Source: Stereocaulon alpinum
Lineage: Eukaryota > Ascomycota > Lecanoromycetes > Lecanorales > Stereocaulaceae
Assembly: GCA_018257865.1 (NCBI GenBank)
Contig: JAEUBA010000130.1
Span: forward strand, 1 to 58,594
Direction: 5' to 3'
Length of the DNA stretch: 58,594 nucleotides
The notes beneath the pieces were generated by a model. That model ran no database searches and was not told the origin of the DNA. It saw only the letters and a program-made list of their open reading frames with translations. Both the position numbers and the translations under genes were made by a program. Positions within the stretch are counted from its first letter, which is position 1. Every line of letters begins with the position of its first letter. Of the stretch, positions 56,801 through 58,594 are shown piece by piece.

Positions 56801-58594
56801 GGACCGTAATACTACCCTCCCCCCCCGAAAAAACTACGTCCTCGTAGTTGCTGTTATAGGATAATTATCGTTAAGGTAGGTATAGTTATTAATCCTATTA
56901 TTATAGGCCTTTAGCTAGGCAGGGAGTACTCGCGGAGGGCCTTTTATATTAGGATACCGTAGGTAGAAGGCTTTTAATATATAAGGTACTATTATTATAT
57001 TAGAATAGGGGTACTATTCTAAGTCCTTATTAGCGCCCTTCTATTTAATTCGGTATTTTAGGGTAGAGCCTACTAGCTTAGAGCCTAGTATATCTTCTAA
57101 TTCCTATTTATCTTATTCTAGGAGTAACTATATTAAAGCTAGGTTAAGGCGGTATTAGCCTAGTAAAGGGTTATCCTTATACTTATAGAGGGAGTAGGAA
57201 TAGAATACTAGCTATATTATCTAGGCTTCTAGGAGTTCCACCTTCTAACTTTCGCCTACTTTCGTAAAAACCTTAACTAGGCCGAACTACTTCTCTAAGA
57301 GCTTATAAGAGGGACGGTCTATCTTCTAGTTCTATATATCTACTAATACTAAGTCCCCTACGTCCTAGTTAACTTTCTAACGCCTACGGTTAGCTAATTA
57401 TTTTATCTTATCTTACTATAACTATAAAGAGGATTATACGAACTATACTATATCCTTTATACGATCGGCGACCTATAGGGCGTCTTAGCGGTTTAACCTC
57501 TTTAAGGCCGTAGCTAGGGGCTTAGGGTTTTAGAGGTCCTAAGAGGTCTATAGCTTATAACCGTTTAGGAGCTAAAAGGGAGTAATTTCTAAGAATTTAT
57601 AAGGTAGTATTAACTAGGCTAAGTCTATAATAGGTAGTATTTAACTCTAGTTATCTTAGTAGTATATATAGAAGGGCTAGAGGCGCTATTTTATATACTA
57701 GTTTATAATCTCCGTTTAGCCGTCGATATTTAGATTATAGGCTATAGTTAGTTTTACCTTAATACTTAGGATATAGTAGTATTCCTTCTAGAAGATTAAT
57801 ATAAATTATACTCCTTAATCTAATATGATAGAGTTAGGTATACCTTAGTAGTAGGTTTAGTAAGTTAGAAATAACTCAGCTATTCCCTTAGCTATAATAG
57901 TCTTATAGTATAGTAAGGAGAGGGACTTCTTTAATAATTAATTTATTACTATAAAGGCGAAATTATAACTAGCTTCGTCTAAAGGGAATTTAGTAAAATC
58001 TATTATTAGGTACTAGTAGGGGCGTACTAGGATCTTTAGAGGCTTTAGGAAGCTTAGAGTCTTATCTCTATAAACCTTTATCTAAGTATAGCTATAGTTA
58101 GCGATATACTACGCTATATTATTTCCGATATTCTTCTAGTAGTACTACCTAGATAGGATTATTTTAACTTTACTAATCCCTACGTACGCGATAGTAGGCT
58201 AGGTATAGATATAGTAGATTAGAGATATCCGTAGCTTTAGTAGCTCTATTAGTACTTTAAGTCTACCTTAGAAGTATAGCTTACTATAGTCTAGCTTATA
58301 GTTAAGGTAGTTATTATAAGCTTACTTATATAAGGGCTCTAATATTAGCGAGTTCTTATTAACGTCGATTACTTAATTAATCTTTCTTACTATAATAGAA
58401 AATCGGCAATTAGGACCCTATAGATCTCCCGAGCTATTCTAACTAATGGTTTTTAAAAGAATTAAGATGCCAAGACTCTATTAACTATCAAAATATCTTT
58501 ATTTTTTCGTATTATACGCACTTAGAACTTTACCTATATAATATTATCTACTTAACTATATATTATAACACTTTTTATACGCTTTCTAATAACG
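56800..58594 (-). mobile_element. Second RIP-degraded gypsy-type relic, cut by window end
   Basis: Read on the minus strand, the stretch at about 57.9-57.5 kb resembles a gypsy integrase, including a degraded DGQTE-like motif followed by a Leu/Pro-rich tract and GYKP. Near 56.85 kb the reading EDVVFSGG suggests the C-terminal end of a polyprotein. Stops and TpA excess match RIP. Sequence differs from the first relic, so it is a separate element, continuing past 58594. Confidence 0.6.

Overview
The window reads as nuclear DNA of a filamentous ascomycete (Pezizomycotina; a Dothideomycete-like fungus is my guess, not proven). The basis is short 43-130 nt GT-AG introns, fungal-specific families (KapC, DUF6594, cytochrome b2-type dehydrogenase), and two AT-rich blocks with the CpA-to-TpA scars of repeat-induced point mutation (RIP). 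Nothing here is bacterial. I assembled gene models by hand from splice sites, reading frame and remembered family motifs, so exon ends are predictions.

Layout. Bases 1 to about 1450 are an AT-rich, RIP-degraded block without genes. From about 1.5 to 44.8 kb is a gene-rich segment of balanced base composition. In order it holds: kapC (bZIP regulator, +), arp5 (INO80 subunit, -), ies6 (INO80 subunit, +), got1 (Golgi transport, +), profilin (-), a disordered fungal protein (+), an Slh1/ASCC3-type double helicase (-), ykt6 (R-SNARE, +), a fungal protein with a Cys/His-rich C-terminus (-), a Rab-family GTPase (-), a cytochrome b5-FMN lactate dehydrogenase (+), a metallophosphoesterase (-), an anoctamin/Ist2-like membrane protein (+), a doubtful small ORF (+), and bud13 (splicing, -). 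Last comes an accessory stretch with a caspase-like/pseudokinase fusion (-), a kinase-SEL1-ankyrin-membrane protein (+) and a DUF6594 membrane protein (-). From about 45.2 kb to the end the DNA is again AT-rich and RIP-degraded. It holds one Ty3/gypsy-type retrotransposon relic bounded by a 143-bp direct repeat, and part of a second gypsy relic.

How the genes relate. Most are housekeeping genes with no shared pathway. Exceptions are arp5 and ies6, divergent neighbours whose yeast products form one INO80 module, and several membrane-traffic genes (got1, ykt6, the Rab gene). The accessory end stands out: a caspase-pseudokinase gene and a kinase-ankyrin-membrane gene diverge from a 520-bp intergenic region, followed by a fold-back (MITE-like) element and a DUF6594 gene, all against the RIP block. 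The domain types resemble fungal self/non-self recognition and cell-death proteins, so this is the best candidate for an undescribed system. Its function is inference only.
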